DNA of 64,000 nt from the NCBI GenBank assembly GCA_963794155.1, contig CAWCCX010000012.1, positions 1 through 64,000 on the forward strand. Direction: 5' to 3'. Of the stretch, positions 51,528 through 60,247 are shown piece after piece. The notes beneath the pieces were generated by a model. That model searched no databases, was not told where the DNA came from, and worked only from the letters and a program-made list of their open reading frames with translations. This stretch comes from Roseiarcus sp963794155 (GTDB taxonomy: Bacteria > Pseudomonadota > Alphaproteobacteria > Rhizobiales > Beijerinckiaceae). Positions within the stretch are counted from its first letter, which is position 1; every line of letters starts with the position of its first letter. The translations under genes and the position numbers were made by a program.

Positions 51528-53644
51528 TCAATACCCTCCATCCTTCCACCATTCCGCGAGTTGACATTCGCGAACGCGCTCCATCAAAGCGGCGAGGGGC
51601 CTGCGCGCCAGATCGACGGGCCCATCACGGGCCGAAACAAAGCGCAGGGTGACTTCGACAATGGCTAAGCGGGCGAAGGCAAGTAAACTCTGGACGAACG
51701 ACAAGCCAAACTGGCTTACGGAGTCCTGAATGGTTTCATATTCGTCAGAAAGAGAGATTCCTGCCTTTGCGAGGATCGTTCCGTAAGATAGGTCTTCTGC
51801 ATTGTCAGGACCGGACTTTAGGGTGGCCTGTCCTCGGGTTCGCCATCCCAGAGGCAACCGAATTTGGTGTTTCTTCTCAAGGACTGAGGGAATTCCTGTA
51901 AGAAGACCTCTTGAAGTGGCAAAAATCGCTGAGAGAGTGCCGCTTTCGCTCTCCCTAACCTGCTCGTCGTTTGCATCCGTAATGAAGCCGTCCGTCGTGC
52001 AACTGAAAACCATCACATTGGCAGGCAGTGAGTTGATTATCTCACCTAGGACACCACGGACAAACGATGTGATGTAAGAAGCGAAGAAGGGGTTTGTGAT
52101 CTGGCTAGGGGCGAGGGGTCTAGTTGCTTCCTCCCGCATGTCAAAGACCCTCTTTTCACGCAACCCTTGGGCAGTCTTTCCATACGTCGCGTTCGATATT
52201 TCCTTCCAAAATAGGGCATCAATGGACTTCTTCGGATAATCCGAACGCCTCTTGAGGCAGTCAGCAATAAAATCCCCGAAGATGCGCAGGTTGTCGGTGG
52301 TCGGCACGACAACGCCATGGCGGATGGTGATATCCGCCCCGAGTTGAAGGGCTGCGATGATTTCTGGGGCTGCACAGTAGCTACGCCCTTCGAGGGGAAA
52401 GACCAGCCCGTTTTGGGTTCGAATGGGTAGCACCGGGTATCTCACGGTCTTAGGAAACTTGAAGTCCACGCAAGCGAACCCAAGCGTTGTAGCATCGTAG
52501 TCATCTGGCTTTGTGGAGTTGTGCAGCTCCTTCCAATGCGGCATGTGCCTATGAGGGACATAGCGGTTGGGTAGGCGCTGGACAGGTCGTAGTCGGTCCA
52601 GTCAACCTCATATGCCGGTCCGAACCAGAACTGCTCGTTCCTGCCGCCGTGATAGGTCTCTGTGACAAAGTCAAGGTGCCAGGCACACTCCTCCAAGGGT
52701 ACTTCTTCGAACACCTTGCGATAATGGCCAAGCCTTTGATCCCATTTATCAGTAGTACTTTTCTCCAATCCAAGGACAGAGAGACGATCAATATTTAGCT
52801 TATCTTTCCAGGATTTCAGGAGAAGATCGACACCTATTGAGGTCAGCGTCACTGGTATCTTTCTGCTGCCGGTAGCTTGTTCCGTTTGCTTCATTAATCT
52901 CTGCACATATTCCACACAAATTACAGCGTCGTTTAGAGCATATTCTCTAAACAAAGGCCAGTTATCCCTGCGTAGTACATCCATGTTCTTCTTGAAATAT
53001 CGGTCGCCTAATTTTTCAGGTCCGAGAACGATCTTAGGTCTCCCCACGAGGTCTCCAAGGGCTGCAAGGCTCTTCGTTGACCCCGGACTAAGGAGCATCG
53101 TATCTCTGAGATGGACTTGTAGTTCAATTGGGGAATCTCTTTCGCACTCAATATTGAGATGAATACACTGATTGATTGAAACGAACGTATTGCGAACCGC
53201 AGTAAGAATGCTTTGAATGTCTTTGAAATCGGAGAAGGCTGGTACATCAGCCCTTGTGAAATGACCGACGAGATAGATTGTCGTTGGCAAAGTTGTGACA
53301 ACTCCACTCTCAATTCCAGAGCCGAGAGCGAACACCAGAAATTCACCAAGGCTTATGCGTTCATCGTGATCTGGGCATCCAACACCGGACCAATGCTCCC
53401 CGGATTCGAGTCGGCAATGAAATTGGTAAGATAGCACCCTGTATGTCGCCTCGCCGTCCTTGATTTCCTCTCTGGTCACAGCTTCGTCTGGTCCCTTGAA
53501 CTCTGTATCAAATCCAACAATAAGGTAGGCGTCCTCAGCCTTCGCCGCCTTCTTACCATTCCTCTTTTGGAAGATTGTTGTTGGGGCTGGCGGTTGGATG
53601 AAATCGGCTGCCTTCAGACTGAAGGTCGATTTGGTGGAATTCAT
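51528..53644 (-). pseudogene. family B DNA polymerase (phage/plasmid type), frameshifted
   Basis: The first frame (53644 to about 52550) has exonuclease motifs Exo I GFDTEF, Exo II HFTRADVPAFSDF and Exo III EYALNDAVICVEY, then polymerase motif A DYDLSSAYPTAM. The frame is then lost at about 52545-52552. The neighbouring frame continues at once with PHWKELHNSTKPDD, motif B KEISNATYGKTAQGL, and motif C TTDGF. Adding one C in GGCACATG would restore one frame (SLIGHMPHW). A segment GWRTRGQATLK follows motif C. The final 40 residues look unrelated and GC-rich, so the C-terminus may be lost. Either a broken gene or a base error. Relatives replicate linear plasmids, phages or pipolin-type elements. 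Confidence 0.75.
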
Positions 53645-54105
53645 TGGATTCGGGATCGTCAGGATTTCGTTCCTGTATCCTCATTGTGGGCTTTGCCAGG
53701 AGTGGCTTCGGTGTTGACATGTTCTTCCCCGACTACCTTGGGCCAACATCTATAGGTTTTGCCTTGATGCCGGAAGGCAAAAAATAAAGTGGTCACCTCC
53801 GGCACCCCGGGGTGTTTAAGTATTGCAACTTTAATGATTTAATATATTTCAGTAAATGTTAATTTATATATCCCAAATGGAACATTTACTGAAAATATTA
53901 TGTAATTCACCTCGGCTTGCGGATGTGAACGTCGAGAACTCCATCACCTGAGTTATTATGATCAGGTCGCTTGTGATGCCGCAGGGACATTTACAGGAAC
54001 TTTTCCTATGGATATCACAGATATTTGTTAAGAATATTAAAAATATAAATAGCATATATATAGTGGATGCAGCCGGGAAGTATCAGTTAGAAAGGAGATG
54101 TATAA
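53645..54105. promoter_or_regulatory. AT-rich divergent intergenic region with perfect inverted repeat
   Basis: It separates the minus-strand polymerase from the plus-strand small genes. TTTCAGTAAATGTT (53847-53860) and AACATTTACTGAAA (53881-53894) are perfect 14-base inverted arms, with a 20-base spacer, a good candidate operator or replication site. A second hairpin, TGCCGGAAGG and CCTCCGGCA, lies near 53768-53805. Base composition is visibly more AT-rich than the rest of the window. Confidence 0.5.
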
Positions 54106-54300
54106 ATGACGTTGTTAGATTACATGGAAATGCAATTGCTGTACAAGCGATGGAAACTTCTGGATCATCAATGGGATATGGTTAGTGACGAATGCAAATC
54201 AGAGTACCCAAAGGCTGAGTTTGCGTTAAAGGAGGTATCAGATATCAGCGCAGTCATCGGCACACTAAGCGTGATAAGAAGGATGTATGCTGGCAAATAA
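54106..54300 (+). CDS. small hypothetical protein of the AT-rich element
   Basis: 64 residues preceded by an excellent ribosome site (GAAAGGAGATGTATAA). The product (MTLLDYMEMQLLYKRWKLLD, WDMVSDECKSEYPKAEFALK) is helical and soluble. Codon use is AT-rich, unlike flanking chromosomal genes. First of three consecutive small genes divergent from the family B polymerase. Family not recognised. Confidence 0.6.
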   Translation: MTLLDYMEMQLLYKRWKLLDHQWDMVSDECKSEYPKAEFALKEVSDISAVIGTLSVIRRMYAGK

Positions 54301-54336
54301 ACATAAGCCATTCTGAGCTTGTTCATGGGACAGTGA

Positions 54337-54645
54337 GTGGGGGCAATCGTATTGAATACTAACGATTTTAGATTTCTGTTGAGGATGCCTGAAGAATTGA
54401 ACACGGCCATTGAAATCGTGGCCTTTAGTCAGCGTCAATCAAAATCGGAATTCATAAGAGAAGGCCTCAGAAGATATTTGCAGGAGGTGGAGTTTAATGG
54501 ATTGCTTAAAAAGAGAGAAGAGACCGACAGGACACGATCAAGTAGATTGATTGAACTCCATCAATGTCCTTGGCGGTTGCTTATTGCTTGGTTCTGCGTA
54601 TCTCTAGGAGTGACATCCACATTTCTGTACTATTTCAGGGTATGA
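54337..54645 (+). CDS. ribbon-helix-helix protein with C-terminal membrane segment
   Basis: 102 residues from GTG 54337, or 97 from TTG 54352, which has a G-rich ribosome site eight bases upstream and is favoured. Residues 8-48 match Arc/CopG-type ribbon-helix-helix DNA binders: a strand NDFRFLLRMP, then ELNTAIEIVAFSQRQ and SKSEFIREGLRRYLQEVEF. A charged linker leads to a hydrophobic C-terminal segment (WRLLIAWFCVSLGVTSTFLY), probably a membrane anchor. An RHS-type repressor tied to the membrane would be unusual. It probably regulates the element. Confidence 0.65.
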   Translation: MGAIVLNTNDFRFLLRMPEELNTAIEIVAFSQRQSKSEFIREGLRRYLQEVEFNGLLKKREETDRTRSSRLIELHQCPWRLLIAWFCVSLGVTSTFLYYFRV

Positions 54646-54702
54646 AGTCACGGTGGGATTAGGGAAACGACAATTTACACAACAAAAGGAGAGGAAACGA
54701 AA

Positions 54703-54936
54703 TTGAAAACAATACGAGAGATTTTAAAAGCACAAACCAATAAGCCAAGGGGGACGATAAAGAAATCGTACTTACAAGAAAGCGACGACGATCGAGGTTT
54801 GTCCTCTGAATTTGCATATATCGCACGCTTTGATTACGATAATCAGAGAGTAATTGAGCAAATCAAGAAGGACATCACGGCTATGAGTAAAGTGGCCGAC
54901 GTGGCAGTCTCTATCATTGCCATCGAGGGCGACTGA
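54703..54936 (+). CDS. small hypothetical protein of the AT-rich element
   Basis: 77 residues from TTG 54703, with GGAGAGG upstream. The sequence MKTIREILKAQTNKPRG, DDDRGLSSEFAYIARFDYDN and VIEQIKKDITAMSKVADVAV suggests a helix-strand-helix-strand order. No membrane segment or recognised domain. Third gene in the row opposite the polymerase, likely co-transcribed with the ribbon-helix-helix gene. Confidence 0.55.
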   Translation: MKTIREILKAQTNKPRGTIKKSYLQESDDDRGLSSEFAYIARFDYDNQRVIEQIKKDITAMSKVADVAVSIIAIEGD

Positions 54937-55201
54937 GGAAGGACTGGGATTTCGGCCTTGGCAATGAGGTCCCGGCTCTGAGGGAACCTTGGTTCATCCC
55001 CTTTTTCTGATCTGTGGGCCATCGCTGAGGGGCTGAGAGGCATCGCCTGGCCGCCTCTAGCCCCCCGTGGGCCTTAGGTCGCAAACTCATAAAGGGGATT
55101 GAACGAAGCCGCTACCGCGGCGCGCACATCGAGATTTTGTGAGGGTCTCCTGCCTGAGAGGATGTGGATGTTGAAGCCCATCCCTCAGACAGGAGTAGCC
55201 G

Positions 55202-56062
55202 ATGGCCCAGTTGAGCCCTCTTCGCCGCCGCATGATCGAGGACATGACCGTCCGTAACATGTCGCCGGCGACGCAGCGATCCTACGTCAGCGCGGTTTCG
55301 AAGTTCAGCCGGTATTTTGGCAAGTCGCCCGAGCAGCTGGATCTGGAAGACGTTCGCGCTTTTCAGGTCCATCTCGTCTCGACGGGCATCTCATGGCCTG
55401 GTCTCAACCAGATCGTCTGCGCCTTACGCTTCTTCTACGGCATCACGCTCGGCGAGGCGAACGTTCCCGAGCGTATCCCCTATGCGCGCGAGCCGCGCAA
55501 ACTGCCGGTTGTGTTGAGCGCCGACGAGGTGGTGCTGTTTCTGGAGTCCGTCTCGAGCCTGAAGAGCCGGGCGGCGTTGACCACGGCCTATGCGGCCGGG
55601 CTCAGGGCCTCGGAGGTCGCGGGGCTGAGAGTGGCGGACATCGACAGCACGCGGGGCGTGATCCTGGTCCGTCATGGCAAAGGCGCGAAAGATCGCAACG
55701 TGATGCTGTCTACGCAATTGCTCGGCATTTTGCGCGCCTATTGGAGGCTCGCCCGGCCAACGATCTATCTCTTTCCCGGACGGGATGAAGAGCATCCGAT
55801 TGATCCGACGGTGTTGCACGCTGCGTGCCGATCGGCGGTCAATGCCGCCGGGTTGACCAAGCGGGTCACGTTGCACACGTTGCGCCATAGCTTCGCGACG
55901 CATCTCTTGGAAAGCGGAACGGACATCCGGATCATTCAGGTTCTGCTCGGTCATAACAATCTGTCGTCGACGGCGCGCTACACGCAAGTCGCGACCCACA
56001 CGATCCGGGCGACGCAGAGTCCGCTCGATCGATTGTCGTTGGAGGTCATGCCGCCGGGATAG
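55202..56062 (+). CDS. tyrosine recombinase of IS91-type element
   Basis: 286 residues. A SAM-like core-binding domain (MTVRNMSPATQRSYVSAVS) precedes the catalytic domain with Arg in YAAGLRASEVAGL, Lys in GKGAKDRNVML, H-x-x-R in HTLRHSFATHLLE, His in GHNNLSSTARYTQV, and the nucleophilic Tyr in that last motif. This compact recombinase type commonly precedes IS91 transposases. GACAGGAGTAGCC gives the ribosome site. Confidence 0.92.
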   Translation: MAQLSPLRRRMIEDMTVRNMSPATQRSYVSAVSKFSRYFGKSPEQLDLEDVRAFQVHLVSTGISWPGLNQIVCALRFFYGITLGEANVPERIPYAREPRKLPVVLSADEVVLFLESVSSLKSRAALTTAYAAGLRASEVAGLRVADIDSTRGVILVRHGKGAKDRNVMLSTQLLGILRAYWRLARPTIYLFPGRDEEHPIDPTVLHAACRSAVNAAGLTKRVTLHTLRHSFATHLLESGTDIRIIQVLLGHNNLSSTARYTQVATHTIRATQSPLDRLSLEVMPPG

Positions 56063-56083
56063 ACGGGCGCTCCGGCGCTGGCA

Positions 56084-57316
56084 ATGGCACGCGCCGGAGC
56101 TTCCTTCGACCGACCGACAATCGAAGTCGCGGATATTCTGCGTCGCCATGGCGAGGCCTATCTTCGCGATCACGTCGGACATGTAGGGCGGACCGAGCAG
56201 CGCGTGATGAGCGCGATCGCGGCGTGCCGAACGGCGGCGCTCGGCGGCCATGTCGAAGCCTGCGACGATTGTGGCGCGACGCGCATCGCTTACAACTCGT
56301 GCCGCAATCGGCACTGCCCGAAGTGCCAAGGAGCGGCGCGGGCGCAATGGCTAGCCCACCGGCAGGCCGAACTGTTGCCGGTTCCCTATTTCCACCTCGT
56401 GTTCACGCTGCCCGCGCCGATCGCGGCTGTCGCCTTCCAGAATAAGAGCGCCGTCTATGCGATGCTGTTCAAGACCGCCATTGAGGCCGTGACCACGCTG
56501 GCCGCCAATCACCGCAGGCTCGGAGCGCGGATCGGCGGCCTGGCCATCCTGCACACTTGGGGGCAGGCGCTGACGCACCACCCTCACATCCATTGCGTCG
56601 TCCCCGGCGGCGGACTTTCCATCGACGGCTCCCGATGGATCGAGGCGCGCTCGAGCTTCTTTCTGGCCGTCAAGCCGCTCGCCCGGCTGTTCCGTCGCCT
56701 GTTCCTCGAACGCCTGCAAGCCGCCTTCGACGCGAAGGGCCTCGGATTCTTCGGTGATCTCGCCTATCTCGCCGATCGCGCCGCCTTCGCCGCACAGCTG
56801 GCTGCGGTGCGTCGCCTCGATTGGATCGTCTACGCCAAGAAGCCCCTTGGCGGACCCGCGCGAGTTCTCGCCTATCTCGGCCGCTACACCCATCGCGTCG
56901 CCATCGCCAACAGCCGCATCCAAGCCTGCGACGACGAACATGTCAAATTCACCTGGAAGGACTATCGCGAGGACGGCGCCGTAAAGACCATGAATCTGAA
57001 GCCCGACGAGTTCATCCGGCGCTTCCTGCTCCACGCCTTGCCCGACGGCTTCCATCGCATTCGTCACTTTGGATTCCTCGCCAATGGCCATCGAACCGAA
57101 AGGCTGGCCCTCTGTCGCTCGCTCCTGGCAAGCCAGGTCGAGCCGACAGCGCACGGAAAGGAAGAACCGGCCTCGCCCGAACCGGACAACAGTAACGGCG
57201 TCGATCCTCCGCCCTGTCCGGATTGCGGCGGGCCGATGAGGTTCGTCGCCGACCTTCCTCGTAGCGGCGAACGGCCTCGGTCCAAGACGTCGTCGTTTTG
57301 GTGCGATACTTCATGA
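56084..57316 (+). CDS. IS91-family transposase (HUH/Y1-type)
   Basis: 410 residues. An N-terminal zinc-binding region (CDDCGATRIAYNSCRNRHC, CPKCQ) is followed by the HUH-like motif HPHIHCVVPGGG near residue 166 and the Tyr-containing YLGRYTHRVAIANSR, expected to nick and link to single-stranded DNA in rolling-circle transposition. A second Cys cluster (CPDCGGPM) near the C-terminus is typical. The downstream 22-base spacing from the recombinase implies co-transcription. Intact. Confidence 0.93.
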   Translation: MARAGASFDRPTIEVADILRRHGEAYLRDHVGHVGRTEQRVMSAIAACRTAALGGHVEACDDCGATRIAYNSCRNRHCPKCQGAARAQWLAHRQAELLPVPYFHLVFTLPAPIAAVAFQNKSAVYAMLFKTAIEAVTTLAANHRRLGARIGGLAILHTWGQALTHHPHIHCVVPGGGLSIDGSRWIEARSSFFLAVKPLARLFRRLFLERLQAAFDAKGLGFFGDLAYLADRAAFAAQLAAVRRLDWIVYAKKPLGGPARVLAYLGRYTHRVAIANSRIQACDDEHVKFTWKDYREDGAVKTMNLKPDEFIRRFLLHALPDGFHRIRHFGFLANGHRTERLALCRSLLASQVEPTAHGKEEPASPEPDNSNGVDPPPCPDCGGPMRFVADLPRSGERPRSKTSSFWCDTS

Positions 57317-57714
57317 GCGCCGCTGTGACGATCCCGCCCACAATCACGGTTCGCGCCCTTTCCGTCACGCCAACAATCGGAGGCGGTCGAAACAACTTGA
57401 GCCCTCCCGAAGTCGCAGCGCTCATCAGACGCTACTGGCGCGCACTTCCAGCCCATGCAAGCCCCGTTTCGCTGTCGGCCGCTCGCCAAACCCATCATGT
57501 TCGCCGCGCGTCGCAAGCCGAAGCGACGAAAGCGCGCTCGCGCCTTACACAAAGCCCATAGCGCCGCCAGCCAACCTCCCCGCGACTTCGTTCAATCCGG
57601 CTTCAATGAGGTCCGCTACCCTATGCTCGCAATGTTGCGCCGCGGACCTCACAGAAGCCTCTAGATTCCGTTTTTGGGCGAGGCATGATTCAAGCTCCTT
57701 GAGAGGGAGCGAAG
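57317..57714. other. IS91 right flank and IS427 left end
   Basis: 398 bases with no supported gene. The left part probably belongs to the right (ori) end of the IS91-type element; the boundary to the IS5-family element near 57670 is not clear. Nothing else recognised. Confidence 0.4.
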
Positions 57715-58516
57715 ATGACGCCGCGCCGATACGAGCTTTCTGACTTTGAGTGGTCGATCATCGAGCCGCTGTTGCCGAATAAGCCGCGGGGGGTGCCACG
57801 CTCGGACGATCGCAAGGTGCTCAACGGGATTTGCTGGCGGCTGCGCTCCGGCTCGCCCTGGGCCGACATTCCTGAACGCTATGGACCTTCAACGACCTGC
57901 TACAATCGCTTTGTCCGCTGGGCGAAGATTGGCGTCTGGGACCGGATATTCGAGGCGATCTCGAAGGCCTACGACGGCGATTTGCAGATGATCGACAGTT
58001 CCTCGATCCGCGTCCACCAGCATGGTGCGAACGGCAAAAAGGGGGGTCTGAAGAAACGCCGTCCCCCGCTGGGGACGTCGCTGGAGCCCGCTGCATGGGG
58101 CGCTCGCGAGGCGGACTAACGACAAAAATCCATGCCCTCGTCGACGCCAACGGCCTACCCATTCTCTTGAAGCTGACGCCCGGACAAGCTCATGACAGGC
58201 GAAGCGTCGCCGACATGCTGGACGGCCTCAGCCAAGGGCAAATCCTCCTGGCCGACCGGGGCTACGACAGCGACGCCCTGAGAGCGCGCCTCGCCAGTCA
58301 AGGCGCATGGGCAACATCAAACCCATGCCCGGCCGCGTAAACGTTCCTTGCTTCAGCCCTTATCTCTATCGCTTTCGCAATCTGGTCGAACGCTTCTTCA
58401 ACAAACTCAAGCACTTTCGCGCGGTGGCGACGCGCTACGAAAAGCACGACGCAAACTACCTCGCCCTCATCAAACTCGCCGCCATCCGGATATGGTTTCG
58501 GTTTATGAGTCGGTGA
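57715..58516 (+). pseudogene. IS5-family (IS427 group) transposase, broken
   Basis: OrfA (57715-58119: RRYELSDFEWSIIEPLLP, GICWRLRSGSPWADIPERYG, MIDSSSIRVHQHG) and OrfB (from 58095: GGLTTKIHALVDANG, ILLADRGYDSDALR) overlap as usual in IS427, which uses a programmed frameshift. OrfB ends early at about 58340. The next frame (from about 58307) continues the family sequence NIKPMPGRVNVPCFSPYLY, RNLVERFFNKLKHFRAVATR. One base seems missing in GCATGGGCAACATC (about 58308-58320). The catalytic D-D-E set is therefore split and the copy is probably inactive. Confidence 0.8.
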
Positions 58517-58548
58517 CCTAGGATCACCCGAAGGCTGCTTGATACCAT

Positions 58549-59088
58549 TTAGCAATGGACGCTCTCAGGGTACGCCGAAGCCAATTGCCCTCGCCTGCTA
58601 GTCCGACGGAAACCAGCAAACCCGAGACCCGCGAACCCGAGCAGCATCATCAACCATGTCCCGGCTTCTGGAACACCGCTGACGTTAAACTTGATATCAG
58701 TTGAGAATGCAACCGAGTTGATTGGACCTTGCTCATTGTTATCGCAACCATAAATGTTTGCCGTACCGCAACTTCCAACTGCAAATGGTACGGAATCGAT
58801 GGAAAAGTTGTAGCCGTAAGTCCATCCTTGGCCTTCATTGTAATCCTGAATTGTGATATCATTCATTCCGGGCTCTACAAAAGCGGAAATATTTACGGCA
58901 CCCGAATTCTGTAAAAAGGTAGTCTGTAGAATCTCAAAGTTAGTATAGGCTGAATTCGTGATATACGCCGTCATCACGTCATCAACATTATATAAATCCA
59001 ATGTATAGACGGTGGCAGATGCTGGGGTACTTAGAAAGCCAGTTCCCAGCACGATAGCACAAATGGCGGAAGTAATAATACTGCGCAT
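58549..59088 (-). CDS. PEPxxWA-CTERM-like protein (VPEAGTW variant)
   Basis: 179 residues from ATG 59088 (MRSIITSAICAIVLG), supported by a CGGAGGGTGAC ribosome site and a signal peptide ending ASATV. The body is beta-rich with a Cys pair (GSCGTANIYGCDNN). The tail reads VPEAGTWLMMLLG with a hydrophobic helix and FRRTSRRG, a variant with Ala in place of the second Pro. Codon use is less GC-rich than in the other PEP-CTERM genes. Exosortase recognition of the variant is likely but not certain. Confidence 0.8.
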   Translation of the reverse strand: MRSIITSAICAIVLGTGFLSTPASATVYTLDLYNVDDVMTAYITNSAYTNFEILQTTFLQNSGAVNISAFVEPGMNDITIQDYNEGQGWTYGYNFSIDSVPFAVGSCGTANIYGCDNNEQGPINSVAFSTDIKFNVSGVPEAGTWLMMLLGFAGLGFAGFRRTSRRGQLASAYPESVHC

Positions 59089-59290
59089 GTCACCCTCCGA
59101 ATTAACGCCGACGTGGCGTGTGCATTCGGATGTTGCCGTCAATTCAACGCGGCGGTCAAGGTGAAACGTTCTGGAAACGCGGGTGGGGATGACCTGGTGG
59201 ATAAAATCAAACGGTTATGTCCGGCTTCCTTCCAGCGCTTCCAAGTTGCAGCGCCGGTGAGGGGCCCGGGCGGGCCGAGCGGTGGTCTTC

Positions 59291-59755
59291 CTACGACGCA
59301 GTCTCCATCACCGCCTTAGGCTTCCTTCCAGACTTTCGCTTGGGGGTGTCTTTGCGGAGTTGGCCAAGGCCAAACGATTTCGCAAGCGCCGACCTCTTTG
59401 CCGCGTATTCGGGCGCGACCATCGGATAGGTGTCAGGAAGACCCCATTTCGTCCTGTACTGATCCGGTGTCATCCCTAAATTCGCAAGATGACGCTTCAA
59501 GGTTTTCAATTTTCTTCCATCATCGAGACAAATGAGAAAGCTCGGGGTGATCGACTTCCTAACCGACACTGCTGGCACAGGGCCCTCAGCTTTGGGAACA
59601 GCTTCCATGGCACCAAGGTTCGTGAGAGCCCGATGAACCGACTCGAATAAAGCAGGCAGCCCACCGGGAGTGACGGAGTTATGCGCCACATAGGCGGCGA
59701 CGATCTCGGCTGCCACAGAGAGTTTATCTGATGGATCAACGTTCGAATTTGCCAT
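59291..59755 (-). CDS. mucR: MucR/Ros-family transcriptional regulator
   Basis: 154 residues. The N-terminal helix region (LSVAAEIVAAYVAHNSV, GLPALFESVHRAL) and the C-terminal zinc-finger-like DNA-binding domain are characteristic: SFLICLDDGRKLKTLKRHL, GMTPDQYRTKWGLP, YPMVAPEYAAKRSALAKS. The usual second zinc Cys is Asp (CLDD), as in several MucR proteins. MucR proteins bind AT-rich promoters and control exopolysaccharide and surface genes, and are also common in mobile elements. GAGGAAAG precedes the ATG. It is divergent from the integrase transcription unit. Confidence 0.93.
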   Translation of the reverse strand: MANSNVDPSDKLSVAAEIVAAYVAHNSVTPGGLPALFESVHRALTNLGAMEAVPKAEGPVPAVSVRKSITPSFLICLDDGRKLKTLKRHLANLGMTPDQYRTKWGLPDTYPMVAPEYAAKRSALAKSFGLGQLRKDTPKRKSGRKPKAVMETAS

Positions 59756-59918
59756 TTGCTTTCCTCAAAGACGACTCAGTGGCAACGCGGGTACCATAGC
59801 AATTACATAAATTCAAGTGACCCGTATCCCTTGCTCTGGTCAGACCTATGTCAAGAGCACATAATTGGATGATGTAGGGAGGGGGTCGGTGAACGAATTA
59901 AATAATAACACGTTTCGT

Positions 59919-59947
59919 TTGACAATCATTTAATAATAGTGTATAGT
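59919..59947 (+). promoter_or_regulatory. sigma-70-type promoter upstream of integrase unit
   Basis: TTGACA (59919-59924), a 17-base spacer and TATAGT (59942-59947) in an AT-rich stretch: near consensus with ideal spacing. It points toward the small genes at 60007 and 60050 and the integrase at 60228. AT-rich MucR-type sites nearby would allow control by the divergent regulator (inference). Confidence 0.75.
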
Positions 59948-60006
59948 CCGCATCTCTAGCAACGAGGAGTTGTCCGCCGATTACATAAATAGGAGCGAAT
60001 ATTATA

Positions 60007-60066
60007 ATGGAATTGAACGATAAGTTATTTTGGCTGCGTAGAGTCACACATGACACGTGGCGTTAG
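60007..60066 (+). CDS. possible 19-residue leader peptide
   Basis: ATG 60007, preceded by AATAGGAGCG, opens a 19-codon frame (MELNDKLFWLRRVTHDTWR) ending at TAG 60064-60066. It overlaps the start of the next gene (ATG 60050), which has no good ribosome site of its own, so the leader could provide translational coupling. No family; status uncertain. Confidence 0.35.
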   Translation: MELNDKLFWLRRVTHDTWR

Positions 60067-60247
60067 GTTTCGACAGGCCGACATTGCTCGTGCCGTAAAG
60101 GGAGCTAAGGCCGCTGGGATATCGGTGTCGAAAATCGAGATAGACACAGACGGAAGGATTGTTATCACATCCGGGGTGCCTCACGAATATCAGCCCCGCG
60201 ACGAATATATGGCTTGGAAGCAAGGACGTGGTGCGAATTCAGCTTAA
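60050..60247 (+). CDS. small protein preceding the integrase
   Basis: 65 residues: VRFRQADIARAVKGAKAAG, VSKIEIDTDGRIVITSG and a polar tail. The pattern (helix of 15-20 residues, then two strands) recurs in short proteins found just upstream of tyrosine integrases in Hyphomicrobiales (from memory). It overlaps the integrase start (60228) and so is probably co-translated. A helper or excisionase-like role is inferred. Confidence 0.7.
   Translation: MTRGVRFRQADIARAVKGAKAAGISVSKIEIDTDGRIVITSGVPHEYQPRDEYMAWKQGRGANSA

Larger units (their letters stand above)
55130..57660 (+). mobile_element. IS91-family element with tyrosine recombinase
   Basis: Two plus-strand genes, a tyrosine recombinase and an IS91-type transposase 22 bases apart. 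An inverted repeat just upstream, CTCCTGCCTGAG (55147-55158) and CTCAGACAGGAG (55184-55195) with one mismatch, could be a terminal structure. Such pairs are known in IS91-group elements. Exact ends are not determined; IS91 elements lack terminal inverted repeats and target duplications. Confidence 0.65.

Noticed and set aside
52511..53434. Plus-strand ORFs opposite the family B polymerase
   Set aside because: Short, without ribosome sites, and antisense to conserved polymerase and exonuclease motifs.
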